Assembly: GCA_934149005.1 (NCBI GenBank)
Contig: CAKPDN010000004.1
Coordinates: 1 to 64,000, forward strand
Length of the DNA stretch: 64,000 bases
Reading direction: 5' to 3'
Source: an uncultured Clostridia bacterium
GTDB taxonomy: Bacteria; Bacillota; Clostridia; TANB77; CAG-508
Below, piece after piece: positions 55,120 through 63,374 of this stretch. The translations under genes and the position numbers were made by a program. How positions within the stretch are numbered: the stretch's first letter is position 1; the number at the start of each line of letters is the position of its first letter. The notes under the pieces were generated by a model. It searched no databases. It was not told the origin of the DNA and saw only the letters and a list, made by a program, of their open reading frames with translations.

Positions 55120-56091
55120 ATGAAAGAATTATCTTATAAAATGCCTTATACGATAGGAGAAGAACTTAGATGTCAAATAGAATATAAAAAAATGCAAGAC
55201 AAAAGTTTTAATTATAGTACAATGTCAAGAAAAATAAAAGACCAATTTATACAGGATTTAGGTTTTGAACGAAAAGATGATGACGAAAATGTATCGACTA
55301 GACCAGCTATGATAAATGAATTGTTTGATATAGGTAGACAAGAATGTACTCCAAAATATATGTATTTGTTTATGGCATTTAAAAGTTTAGGAATAATTAA
55401 AGATGATATAGTTATTTTACAAATGCTAAAAGATTATGAGATAACTCCTAAAAAAGATGTTGATAAAAATAATTTACAAAACATACAACAAAATTTAATA
55501 TCTTTTAAAAATCCACTAACAAATACAATATTTTACAAAGGTATTGATTTATGTACAAAATGTAAAGATGAAAAAACACCTTGTGGATATACTCAAAGTT
55601 GTATTTATGTTAAGATATACGAGAAAATGAAGAAATTATCAGTAAAGGAACAAATAAATTACTTATATAATTTAGGTTTACCAACTACTTTTAAAAAAGC
55701 TCCAGTTTTATATACTATATCTATTCAAACATTGAAAAATATATTGGAAAACTTAAATTTGGTAGAATTAAAAGAACGTGTAGAGAATATTGAGAATAAA
55801 TATATAAATAAACTAAATTATGACAATGAATTAAAAGAAAGAACAAAACATCGTTTAAAAAGAGATATAAATGCAAAAAAGAATAATATAAAATATTATA
55901 AAAATTTAGACCCAGCATTAGAAAATATGAAAAAGGAAAAAATTAAATATCTTATAGAAAAAGAGCAACAAAAACTAGAAGTTTACCAAAAAGAATATGA
56001 ACACATAAAAAGCAAAAATAATATTGGAACACAAAAATATAATAATATGTTAAATAGAGAAATAAAAGCTATTCTATATGTAAATGATTAA
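55120..56091 (+). CDS. element-encoded protein of unknown function
   Basis: A 323-residue protein. The N-terminal 130 residues are helical (KMPYTIGEELRCQIEYKKMQ). A cysteine cluster CTKCKDEKTPCGYTQSC (about 144-160) could bind zinc. The C-terminal 110 residues are a Lys/Glu-rich coiled coil. I do not recognise the family; a replication or regulatory protein of the element is possible. It has a GGAGG and a good promoter and is bracketed by inverted copies of a 47-base repeat. Confidence 0.6.
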   Translation: MKELSYKMPYTIGEELRCQIEYKKMQDKSFNYSTMSRKIKDQFIQDLGFERKDDDENVSTRPAMINELFDIGRQECTPKYMYLFMAFKSLGIIKDDIVILQMLKDYEITPKKDVDKNNLQNIQQNLISFKNPLTNTIFYKGIDLCTKCKDEKTPCGYTQSCIYVKIYEKMKKLSVKEQINYLYNLGLPTTFKKAPVLYTISIQTLKNILENLNLVELKERVENIENKYINKLNYDNELKERTKHRLKRDINAKKNNIKYYKNLDPALENMKKEKIKYLIEKEQQKLEVYQKEYEHIKSKNNIGTQKYNNMLNREIKAILYVND

Positions 56092-56128
56092 AATATAAAA
56101 GATAGAATTATACAGTAAATGTATAGTT

Positions 56129-56175
56129 CTATTTTTTTACGAAAAATTAAAAAAGTAATTATTTTTTCGGAATGA
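56129..56175. repeat. operator-like repeat, copy 2 (inverted)
   Basis: The reverse complement of this segment matches 55013-55059 in its CATTCCG, AAAAATA and ATTTTTCGTAAAAAAATA blocks with the same spacing. It lies upstream of the gene at 56257, so one regulator could bind in front of both genes. Confidence 0.55.
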
Positions 56176-56256
56176 GGAAAGTCACGCAATATAGTACAAT
56201 TAAAAAAGCAAATAGATATTGACGTCACATCGAAAGCTAGAAAGGATGATTTTAAT

Positions 56257-56910
56257 ATGAGTAAAGATTTAGAACTAATAACAAAAGAAGATAACGAAAA
56301 TAAGGTAGTAGAGTTTGACTATAAGTTAGTAGATGAAAAAACAGCGGAATGTATGAAAAGTGCAACAGAAAAGATTGCTATGCTAAGAGAAAAAACACAA
56401 AAAAGCTTAGGAGAATTATTTAGCACAGTTCAAAAACAACTAGCAGGAAATAATCAATATAATGGATATTTTGGAAAATGGTATGTTTCCTTAGGTTTCA
56501 AAAAAGATTTTGTATATAACTGTATAAGTTATTATGAATTGCTAATCGGAAATACCGACAACAAAAAAATTCAAGAATTGTCATTTTCAAAAAGTTGTGA
56601 AGTTGCAAAATTAAAAGATACTCCAGAATTACAAAAAGAAGTAATTGAGTTAGCACCATTAAAAGAAATGAAAGTAAAACTAGTTGAAAAATTAGTAAAT
56701 GAAGTAAAAGCAAGAAATGAAGTAACAGAAGATTTAATCAAAGAAATCTGTCAAGATGAAAACACAACTAATCTTGATAAATTCGTTAAAGTAACTAATT
56801 CTTTCATCAAAGACTTAAAAGAACAAGAAGAAAAAATGTCAAAAGAAAAATTACAAGAAGTATTGAAATTAGTTGAAGAATTAAAAGAATTATGTGTAAT
56901 TGAAGAATAA
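56257..56910 (+). CDS. DUF3102-like element protein
   Basis: A 217-residue, mostly helical protein. The middle region (YNGYFGKWYVSLGFKKDFVY, then NCISYYELLIG) resembles the DUF3102/ParB-related helix-turn-helix proteins found on phages and conjugative elements. The C-terminus is a Glu/Lys-rich helix. The function is unknown; replication or maintenance is the likely area. GAAAGGATGA precedes the ATG. Confidence 0.6.
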   Translation: MSKDLELITKEDNENKVVEFDYKLVDEKTAECMKSATEKIAMLREKTQKSLGELFSTVQKQLAGNNQYNGYFGKWYVSLGFKKDFVYNCISYYELLIGNTDNKKIQELSFSKSCEVAKLKDTPELQKEVIELAPLKEMKVKLVEKLVNEVKARNEVTEDLIKEICQDENTTNLDKFVKVTNSFIKDLKEQEEKMSKEKLQEVLKLVEELKELCVIEE

Positions 56911-57063
56911 GCATAATCAAAAACTACTACAAGCGACTAAAATCGTTTTATAGTAGCTAGATTATATTAAATGTATTCTTTTATGAAAATAATATTTTAA
57001 TTACTTAAATTATTAATATAACAAAAAATGAACTACATATAGATTATGGAAGGAGATAAATTG

Positions 57064-59217
57064 ATGATAGATGATGAATTTAAAAAATTTTTAGATATGT
57101 TACGAAATAAAAAATATAAGTTAAATGTACCTTACTCTTTAGATATACTAGAAGCAGTTAGAAAAATAGATAATAAACCAGTATATGAGAAAAAGCATTG
57201 TGATAATGAAGAAAGAAACAGACAACAAGAACAATTAAAACAATGTATTCTTTCATTAAATAAAGAAAAATTTTTTAGGGTTTTCAATATGGAATGCAAC
57301 ACAGGAAAAACTTATGCAATGATAGATTCTATTCCCTATTATATAAAAAAAGTATTTTTGGATTTATCTATAAATGAATCATTGAAAATACAAGGTAATT
57401 ATGGTGTTTTAATCGTACTAAGGCAAATATCAGAATGTGAAAAATATTCAGACTATTTGAACGAATTATTTGGAAATGATTTTAGTAATAGCAATATTTC
57501 TATTTCGGCAACATCTAATAAATACGAATCAGATGACCAAAAAATTAGAAATAAGTTAAGGGGCGACTTATTAGCAAAAATACCATATACCCCTATTGTT
57601 TTTATAACACACGAACAATATTGTTTACTAGCAGAAAATGAACAATTAAGAGAAATTTATACCATCAATAGAAGATTATTGATAGTTGATGAAAGTGTTG
57701 ATATATGCGAAACCTTAGAAGTTACCAAAAAAGACTTAGAACAAATAAATAATATATTATCTTTAGAAGATAGAGTCGTTTTTAAGAAGATATGCAAACC
57801 AGTTCAAGACAAAATAACTAGAATAGAAAACAGTAAGAAAAATGAAATAAGAAATTTAACATATAACTTCAAAATAAAAGACAATGAAATAATGGACTTT
57901 ATTGAGCATTTTGAGAAAAAGATAATTCCAAAATTTTATTCAACAGAAAATGGAAGTGTTAAAGAATATTTGAATAAGATTATAAAATGTATTAAATATC
58001 TATATAAAGATACTTGTTTAATAACTAAAAAGCAAGTAGAAAAAGACGAGGAAGAAGAAACAGAAATAATCCTATCTACAATTAACAGAGATAAGAAAAT
58101 GTGGACTTTGGACAATAACATTATACTAGATGCTTCAGCAAAATTGAATCCTAAGTATGCAATGAACAAAGATTTATATATTGTAATGAATAATGCTCCA
58201 GTCCTTGACCATTCACTATGGAATATAAAGAATATATGGATAAGTTCTACGAAATACTATAAGGCTTTAGATATAAAATATAAAACAGATGAACAAAAGA
58301 AAAGAAACAAGAAATTCTATAAAGGTTGTGCGAATGTTATAAATGAACTAGGAGTAAATCAAACACTAGTTGTATGTAATAAAAAAGAACATATTGTTGA
58401 TGTAGAATTACCAGATGGAAGAAAAAGCACATATAAAATTAACCCGTTTGAAAGATACGGTTGTGATGATATTCCAGTAGACAATATTGAACATTTTGGG
58501 AATATAACGGGAAAAAGAGAATTTGCAAATTTGAAAAATGTGTTTATTATTCATACTTATAACTACACAGATACAGAATATATTTTACAATACATATATT
58601 ATAAAGACCTACGCTTAAAAGATAATACAGAATTTAAACAAAGACAAATAGATATGCTAGGTTTTATATATGTTTTTGACGATATGGAATTAGAAGAATA
58701 TAAAGAAAAAATAATTGCTAACCATATGTATCAAGCTATTTGCCGTGTAAATCGTGAAATGGAACATTCTACAACCGTTGTTATTGCTAGTAAATATTTA
58801 GGTTCAATGCTATATGTTAGAGATATGTTTCGTGTTGAAGATAAAGAAAAACAACATTGCGATTTTGAAATTACTAACTATTTTAATGATGTTTTTGGAA
58901 TATATAAAAAAATTGGAATGAATGACCACAACAAGCAAGAACAGGAGAATTCACTACCCTATTCCATACAGACATTGTTTGAAAAAATACTTAATAATAA
59001 TGTTCCATCAGATTTAAAATGTACTATTGCAGACAAATATATTATTCAAGTTACATTATCTAATTTATATAAATATTTTAATATAGATAAAAACAATGCT
59101 AAAGAAACAAAAAAGTTCACAGATGCTTTATATAAGACAAGTGATTTTAGAAGAGATAATGCAATTATTGAAAAAGGAAAAACATTTAACTTCATACTAA
59201 CAGACCCTATTTTATAA
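57064..59217 (+). CDS. putative DEAD-like helicase/ATPase of the element
   Basis: A 717-residue protein. A Walker A-like motif MECNTGKTYAM lies at about residues 76-86, a motif Ia/II-like region has VFITHEQYCLLAE and LLIVDESVDIC (Walker B, D-E-S, about 208-218), and a later MYQAICRVNREMEHSTTVVIA block looks like helicase motif VI (the Q-x-x-x-R-x-x-R pattern). This suggests a superfamily 2 helicase, perhaps the element's replication helicase. AGGAGA 10 bases before ATG 57064 supports that start rather than 57046, which contains the Shine-Dalgarno itself. Confidence 0.65.
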   Translation: MIDDEFKKFLDMLRNKKYKLNVPYSLDILEAVRKIDNKPVYEKKHCDNEERNRQQEQLKQCILSLNKEKFFRVFNMECNTGKTYAMIDSIPYYIKKVFLDLSINESLKIQGNYGVLIVLRQISECEKYSDYLNELFGNDFSNSNISISATSNKYESDDQKIRNKLRGDLLAKIPYTPIVFITHEQYCLLAENEQLREIYTINRRLLIVDESVDICETLEVTKKDLEQINNILSLEDRVVFKKICKPVQDKITRIENSKKNEIRNLTYNFKIKDNEIMDFIEHFEKKIIPKFYSTENGSVKEYLNKIIKCIKYLYKDTCLITKKQVEKDEEEETEIILSTINRDKKMWTLDNNIILDASAKLNPKYAMNKDLYIVMNNAPVLDHSLWNIKNIWISSTKYYKALDIKYKTDEQKKRNKKFYKGCANVINELGVNQTLVVCNKKEHIVDVELPDGRKSTYKINPFERYGCDDIPVDNIEHFGNITGKREFANLKNVFIIHTYNYTDTEYILQYIYYKDLRLKDNTEFKQRQIDMLGFIYVFDDMELEEYKEKIIANHMYQAICRVNREMEHSTTVVIASKYLGSMLYVRDMFRVEDKEKQHCDFEITNYFNDVFGIYKKIGMNDHNKQEQENSLPYSIQTLFEKILNNNVPSDLKCTIADKYIIQVTLSNLYKYFNIDKNNAKETKKFTDALYKTSDFRRDNAIIEKGKTFNFILTDPIL

Positions 59218-59555
59218 CTGTTACTAGAAGTTCCTTTCGTTTTCGCTCCGTTACACGTCGCATCACTCAAGTGTTCTTCGGTTCTCGTTCCTCGAACCTT
59301 TGAACAAATAGAATCCTCTTCACATTTTTTACAATATTATCGAATCCCTCTTTACTTATTATATAGGGGGTGGTCGATATTTTTTAAAATAAAAAAATGT
59401 CTTTATATATAGGAAAATACGAAGTAACTAGAGTACATAAGAAAAAATTAAAAGGATAATATTTGCAAGAATGTATTTCTTGCACTGAGTGAGTTCGGCG
59501 GATGCCGAAGGAAAAACGAAGATTTTTTTGGTAACAGTCAATAAAGGAGGTTGAA
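59218..59555. other. intergenic region of the mobile element
   Basis: No gene is seen in these 338 bases. The first part (59225-59300) is locally GC-richer with many TCGTTCC/CTCG-type repeats, unlike its neighbours. A short palindrome TTCGGCGGATGCCGAAGG lies near 59492-59510. I cannot assign an origin or promoter function. Confidence 0.4.
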
Positions 59556-60176
59556 ATGACTGATTTTGTAGGAAAAGATATTATAAAAATAGGTTCAATA
59601 TTTGGTAGTTTAGTAGTTGTGAAAATACTAGATGATGGAAGGTATGAATGTAAATGTTTGTGTAATAATTTGGAAGTGGCTAGTGGTGAAGCATTACTTA
59701 ACAGAGAAATAGAAACGTGTTCTAAGTGTAATAAAGAAATTAAGATGAAACTAGATAACAGAAACAGAAAAGAATTGTACTATATTTGGTATGTATTTAA
59801 ACAATTATATAATAAACCAACCAAAAGATTTAGAGAAGAAATAATAAATAAAGGTATAAAATTTTTTCCTACAATTTTTGATAAAGATAATGGATTTGAA
59901 GCCTTTTATACTTGGTCTAATATAAATAAATATGGAGATTCAGGAAGATACTATTTAGATAGGATAAATCGTTTGAAAGATTTTAATGAGGAGAATTGCT
60001 ATTGGACTTCTATAAAAACAGTTTCTTATTATACGTTTCCAAAATTAAATGAGAAAAGAGAATGTCAAAATATGAAAATTATTTCTTATTATGATGATGA
60101 AGATATTGAAAAGGAAATTGAAAATTTAGAAATATATTATGGAGATAATGAAGAAAATTTTGAAATATATACATAA
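59556..60176 (+). CDS. phage-type protein related to AP2/HNH endonuclease-like families
   Basis: A 206-residue protein. The N-terminus (GSLVVVKILDDGRYECKCLC and paired Cys near 46-62) resembles the zinc-like N-terminal module of phage AP2/HNH proteins. The middle (LYYIWYVFKQLYNKPTKRF, then FYTWSNINKYG, LDRINRLKDFNEENCYWTS) matches the W-x-x-M...DRIDNDGxYSPENCRW pattern of that family, although the usual Gly-rich HNH residues are partly altered. Such proteins are scattered as homing-type genes on phages. AAGGAGG precedes the ATG. Confidence 0.6.
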   Translation: MTDFVGKDIIKIGSIFGSLVVVKILDDGRYECKCLCNNLEVASGEALLNREIETCSKCNKEIKMKLDNRNRKELYYIWYVFKQLYNKPTKRFREEIINKGIKFFPTIFDKDNGFEAFYTWSNINKYGDSGRYYLDRINRLKDFNEENCYWTSIKTVSYYTFPKLNEKRECQNMKIISYYDDEDIEKEIENLEIYYGDNEENFEIYT

Positions 60177-60235
60177 GTTTAAAAGACGGGACTTAGATAA
60201 TTTTTAAAGTTTCCTCAAGTCCATAAAAATGATAT

Positions 60236-60290
60236 AATAGATGTGTAATCACAACTTAGACAAGCAGTTGCACATCTATTATTTTTTATT
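60236..60290 (+). terminator. terminator-like inverted repeat
   Basis: AATAGATGTG (60236-60245) pairs with CACATCTATT (60271-60280), followed by a T-rich run. It lies 60 bases after the gene ending at 60176. The remainder of 60291-60581 (about 290 bases) holds no gene that I can support. Confidence 0.6.
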
Positions 60291-60581
60291 CAAAAATTAT
60301 ATAAAAATATAAAAACACTAAAACCCAATCGAATTTATAGAACTTTTTTTGGAGGATGGAATACATCAAAAATGACATTTTCTTCATTTTTTCATTATTC
60401 TGTATATATCAAAAATTAAGTTTGTTCAATAATATCAATTATTTTTACAACTTATCAAACATTATAATAAAAAACATTAAACACCAATTTTAAAAAATTC
60501 TTTCAAAATTTGAGGGTTATACTACTCATACCCATATGGGTGGCTTATAAGTTTGCAGATATGTAAATGGGCGGCAGGGGC

Positions 60582-61302
60582 TTATTGTTTTATTTCTTTT
60601 ATTCTACCTTCTGCAATATTGTAAAAATCGGAATCTATTTCACAACCTATAAACTTTCGATTAGTTTCTAAACAAGCAACTCCTGTACTTCCAGACCCCA
60701 TAAACATATCACATACAACATCTCCTTCATTTGAAGAATTTTCTATTAATATTTTCATTAGGTCGACGGGTTTTTCTGTTGGATGTACTTTTGTTCCAGC
60801 CTTTATATTAGGAATATCAAGAATATTTTTTGTTGTCATACGGTTTATATCTTTTGCTTTTCCTTTTCGTAACATCAAAATACATTCATAACATCTTAAA
60901 TAGTAATGGTTAGGCAAGGCATTTCCTTTGTTCCATATAATTAATTGTTGGAATTTAAAACCGAACTTTCTCTGCCTCTATTTGAAGATGAGCAAGGTTT
61001 CTTTCGTTTATCATTAAATAACAATGTGAATTATCTTTTAATTTACTATATATTAAAGGTAAATATTCCTTTGGTTTTATATTATCGTGTTCAAATAATT
61101 TTCCTTGTTTCTTTGACGGATAACCTTGTTTTTTACTACATCTACTACCAATCACAATGTGGTAAGGTACATCACTTACAATTAAATCAATGCTTTCATT
61201 AGGTAATTGCTCAAGAACTTTTAAACAATCCTCATTATATAATAATACATTTTTATTTCTAAAATTTGGAGTAATTTCTCCATTACAAATAAATTCGTCC
61301 AT
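60582..61302 (-). CDS. DNA adenine-N6 methyltransferase, split by a +1 frame break at CGG
   Basis: The restored product is about 239 residues. The N-terminal part has motif IV as SDVPYHI (instead of the usual DPPY), preceded by LLYNEDCLKVLEQLPNESID. After codon 113, skipping the C at 60963 (GTT CGG TTT read GTT, GGT, TTT) joins EAEKV to GFKFQQLIIWNKGN. The SAM-binding motif DMFMGSGSTGVA comes last, the beta-class order (IV, then target recognition, then X-I). The zero frame stops two codons after CGG (TAA). GGAGA upstream supports ATG 61302. No restriction enzyme is adjacent, so it is an orphan methyltransferase typical of phages and elements. Confidence 0.85.
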
Positions 61303-61903
61303 TATAGACACTCTCCTTTACTGATTTTTTTATCTAAAATCAATAAGTTACGAAAATATCTAAAATGGGCTCGTAATCTTATTATAAAATTAACCCTTCT
61401 TTAATTGAAGAAGTTACAGAGAATTATAAAAAATATAACTCCCTACATATATATTATAGCACAAATGTTCGTACTTGTCAAGTTAGATGGAAACTCTTTC
61501 AAACCCTTGCTATTCCTTAGATACAGGATAAAAAAAGCTTGAAAAAAGTTCATAAATTGCTTGACTTTGTGAACTAACAGAGTTAAGCTATATATAGACC
61601 AAAACATTACAGACATAAGGGTTTGAAAGGTTTTGATAATATATTTATATGAAAGGAGTTGATGTCTATTGAATGTTAAAATTAAAACGATACTAAAGAA
61701 CATTAGAACACAAAAAAACATATTAGCTGAGTAAAACTTTGGTCGGTTAAAACAGCTAATATGTTACAAAAAAGCATTGCTATTGCAATACTAGATATAG
61801 TTTATCACAAAATATCTTCAATTTGCAATAGTAATGAGAAAAATTTTAGATAGTATAAGTCTATCTACATTTAAAACTATTAAAAATTGGAGGTATTTTT
61901 ATT
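61303..61903. other. intergenic region with two hairpins
   Basis: No gene is supported in these 600 bases. They hold two consecutive hairpins just upstream of the next gene: AACATATTAGCTG (61717-61729) with CAGCTAATATGTT (61753-61765), a perfect 13-bp stem, and CATTGCTATTGCAAT (61775-61789) with its imperfect complement at 61821-61836. They could be an RNA leader, a res-like site or an origin. Confidence 0.5.
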
Positions 61904-62353
61904 ATGGAAAAGAAAAATGTAAAAAATGAAAATGTTACAAAGGAAGAATTAAAAGAATTTGAATTACAACCTACTTGGAGCAAATTAAAATCATTTCATC
62001 AAAAAGCAACAGTAGGAACAACAAAAAATGGGGATAAATACTTGAAAAGTTTTGGATTTTTAGTGTGTGAAATTATAAAAGGAGAAGTCAAAATTCATAA
62101 TGAAATTGATAAATGGGACAGTAAAAGCACAATTAGACATATAAATAACTTCTTATATGAAAATGGATTTGAAACCGGAAACACAAAAGAATTGACAGAA
62201 ATGTATATATTAAAAATAAAGAAAACTACAAAAACAGAAGAAAATGAAGAAAGTAAAAAAGTTAAAAAAGAAATAAAAATAGTTGATGATGAAAAATCAA
62301 AAATTAAAAAAATTGAAAATCCTAAAAATGAAAAAAAGCCAAAGAAGATTTAA
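61904..62353 (+). CDS. phage-type hypothetical protein with candidate -1 extension
   Basis: A 149-residue protein. Residues 20-85 (LKSFHQKATVGTTKNGDKYLKSF, in parts, and STIRHINNFLYENGF) resemble the DUF8033-type domain seen in phage and plasmid proteins. The C-terminus is a Lys/Glu-rich tail. A classical slippery heptamer A AAA AAG (62332-62338) sits in frame just before the stop. A -1 shift there would add 30 residues (AKEDLKVEKTTKKLKNEKIE and more) to a TAG at 62428-62430. GGAGG precedes the ATG. Confidence 0.6.
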   Translation: MEKKNVKNENVTKEELKEFELQPTWSKLKSFHQKATVGTTKNGDKYLKSFGFLVCEIIKGEVKIHNEIDKWDSKSTIRHINNFLYENGFETGNTKELTEMYILKIKKTTKTEENEESKKVKKEIKIVDDEKSKIKKIENPKNEKKPKKI

Positions 62354-62473
62354 AAGTTGAAAAAACTACTAAAAAATTAAAAAATGAAAAAATCGAAAAT
62401 CAAGAAAAAATAGTTGAAGTTGGAGCATAGACTCCTCCTTCCTAAAAAATAAAATAAAAAGGAAGTTGTAAAT

Positions 62474-62875
62474 ATGGGAAAAATAACAAAACAAGAAATA
62501 TTAAAAATAAATAACAAATGCTTTAATAACTGGAGTTTAGATGTTGAATATTTTATCTATTATAATGAAAAAACTTTAATCAAACAAATTCAAATTGATG
62601 AAGAAAATTATTTAGAATTCGCATTAAGATATAATTACAACAAAAAAATTTCATTACATATAAGTAAGTTTTATCATAAGAAAAACGAAAATTATGCTAG
62701 TACAAGTGGATTAGGAAAAAGTAAAATACTAGATGAAACACCAGCAAAAACAAGAAATGTAAATAAACTTATAGAATTAACAAAAATATTAAATGATGAA
62801 GAACTATTAAAAATAAATGAAAATACACAAGTTATCAAGTCAGGTGGGTTATTTATAGCAAGTGAAGAATTTTAA
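62474..62875 (+). CDS. hypothetical element protein
   Basis: A 133-residue soluble protein of unknown family (ILKINNKCFNNWSLDVEYFI onward), with a basic middle and an alpha/beta pattern. AAGGAAG precedes the ATG. It lies between the DUF8033-like gene and the bS6 homologue in the same orientation with short gaps, so these three probably form one operon. Confidence 0.55.
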   Translation: MGKITKQEILKINNKCFNNWSLDVEYFIYYNEKTLIKQIQIDEENYLEFALRYNYNKKISLHISKFYHKKNENYASTSGLGKSKILDETPAKTRNVNKLIELTKILNDEELLKINENTQVIKSGGLFIASEEF

Positions 62876-62934
62876 TTAATGGGAGGCTTGTTCCTCCCTA
62901 CTATATAAAAATTAAATTATGGAGGTATATGAAA

Positions 62935-63228
62935 ATGGAAAATAAAAATTTATATGAAAGTGTAATAATAATAAAAGGAATATTCACAGAAGATGAATAT
63001 AGACAAGCATTAAATGAAATTATTGAAAAAATAAAAACTATTATTGATATAACAAAAATTGATGAAATTGGATTAAAAAATTTAGCTTATGAAGTTAAGA
63101 AAAATAAAAAAGGTTATTATGTAGTAATTTACTACAAAGCAACAAGTCAAGCAGTTTTAGAAATTGAAAGAATATTTAGAATAACTGAAGACATTCTCAG
63201 ATTTATGACAGTAAAAAAAGATGATTAA
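62935..63228 (+). CDS. ribosomal protein bS6 homologue on the mobile element
   Basis: A 97-residue protein matching bS6 over its full length: YESVIIIKGIFTEDEYRQAL at the N-terminus, IDEIGLKNLAYEVKKNKKGY in the centre (wG.RkLAYeIkK in the family), and the C-terminal RIFRITEDILRFMTVKKDD pattern. In bacteria rpsF normally forms an operon with ssb and rpsR; neither is here. GGAGG nine bases before ATG 62935 fits better than the ATG at 62929. It may replace or modify the host S6 in the ribosome, or be an S6-fold RNA-binding protein used by the element. Confidence 0.8.
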   Translation: MENKNLYESVIIIKGIFTEDEYRQALNEIIEKIKTIIDITKIDEIGLKNLAYEVKKNKKGYYVVIYYKATSQAVLEIERIFRITEDILRFMTVKKDD

Positions 63229-63283
63229 AATTATTGTTGATAAAAGTATACTTTTTTAAACATTAAAAAATGAATAAAAACAT

Positions 63284-63347
63284 TGTTTAGAAAAGTGGTC
63301 AAAATACTTTTTAAATATTTATAAAGTCAATACCACTTTTCTAAACA
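63284..63347. promoter_or_regulatory. 16-bp inverted repeat upstream of the resolvase gene
   Basis: TGTTTAGAAAAGTGGT (63284-63299) and ACCACTTTTCTAAACA (63332-63347) are perfect inverted copies with a 32-base AT-rich spacer, 28 bases before the resolvase start. This fits a resolvase binding (res-like) site or an operator. Confidence 0.65.
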
Positions 63348-63374
63348 CTAAAATTTTAAAATGGAGATGATAAA

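Noticed and set aside
57046..57064. ATG at 57046 as start of the helicase-like gene
   Set aside because: Its first codons are themselves the AGGAGA Shine-Dalgarno for the ATG at 57064.
60233..60290. Promoter plus short regulatory RNA at TATAAT 60233
   Set aside because: Transcription from that box would start inside the left arm of the hairpin, so the RNA could not form it; a terminator of the upstream gene is simpler.
9258..60963. CGG reassigned to another amino acid or to stop
   Set aside because: Reassignment alone would keep the zero frame, but the conserved downstream protein lies in the +1 frame in all five cases.
9024..61302. The five split genes as ordinary pseudogenes
   Set aside because: Each has exactly one defect, always at in-frame CGG, always cured by skipping the C to give Gly, and the rest of each protein is intact. 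Independent decay would give varied lesions.
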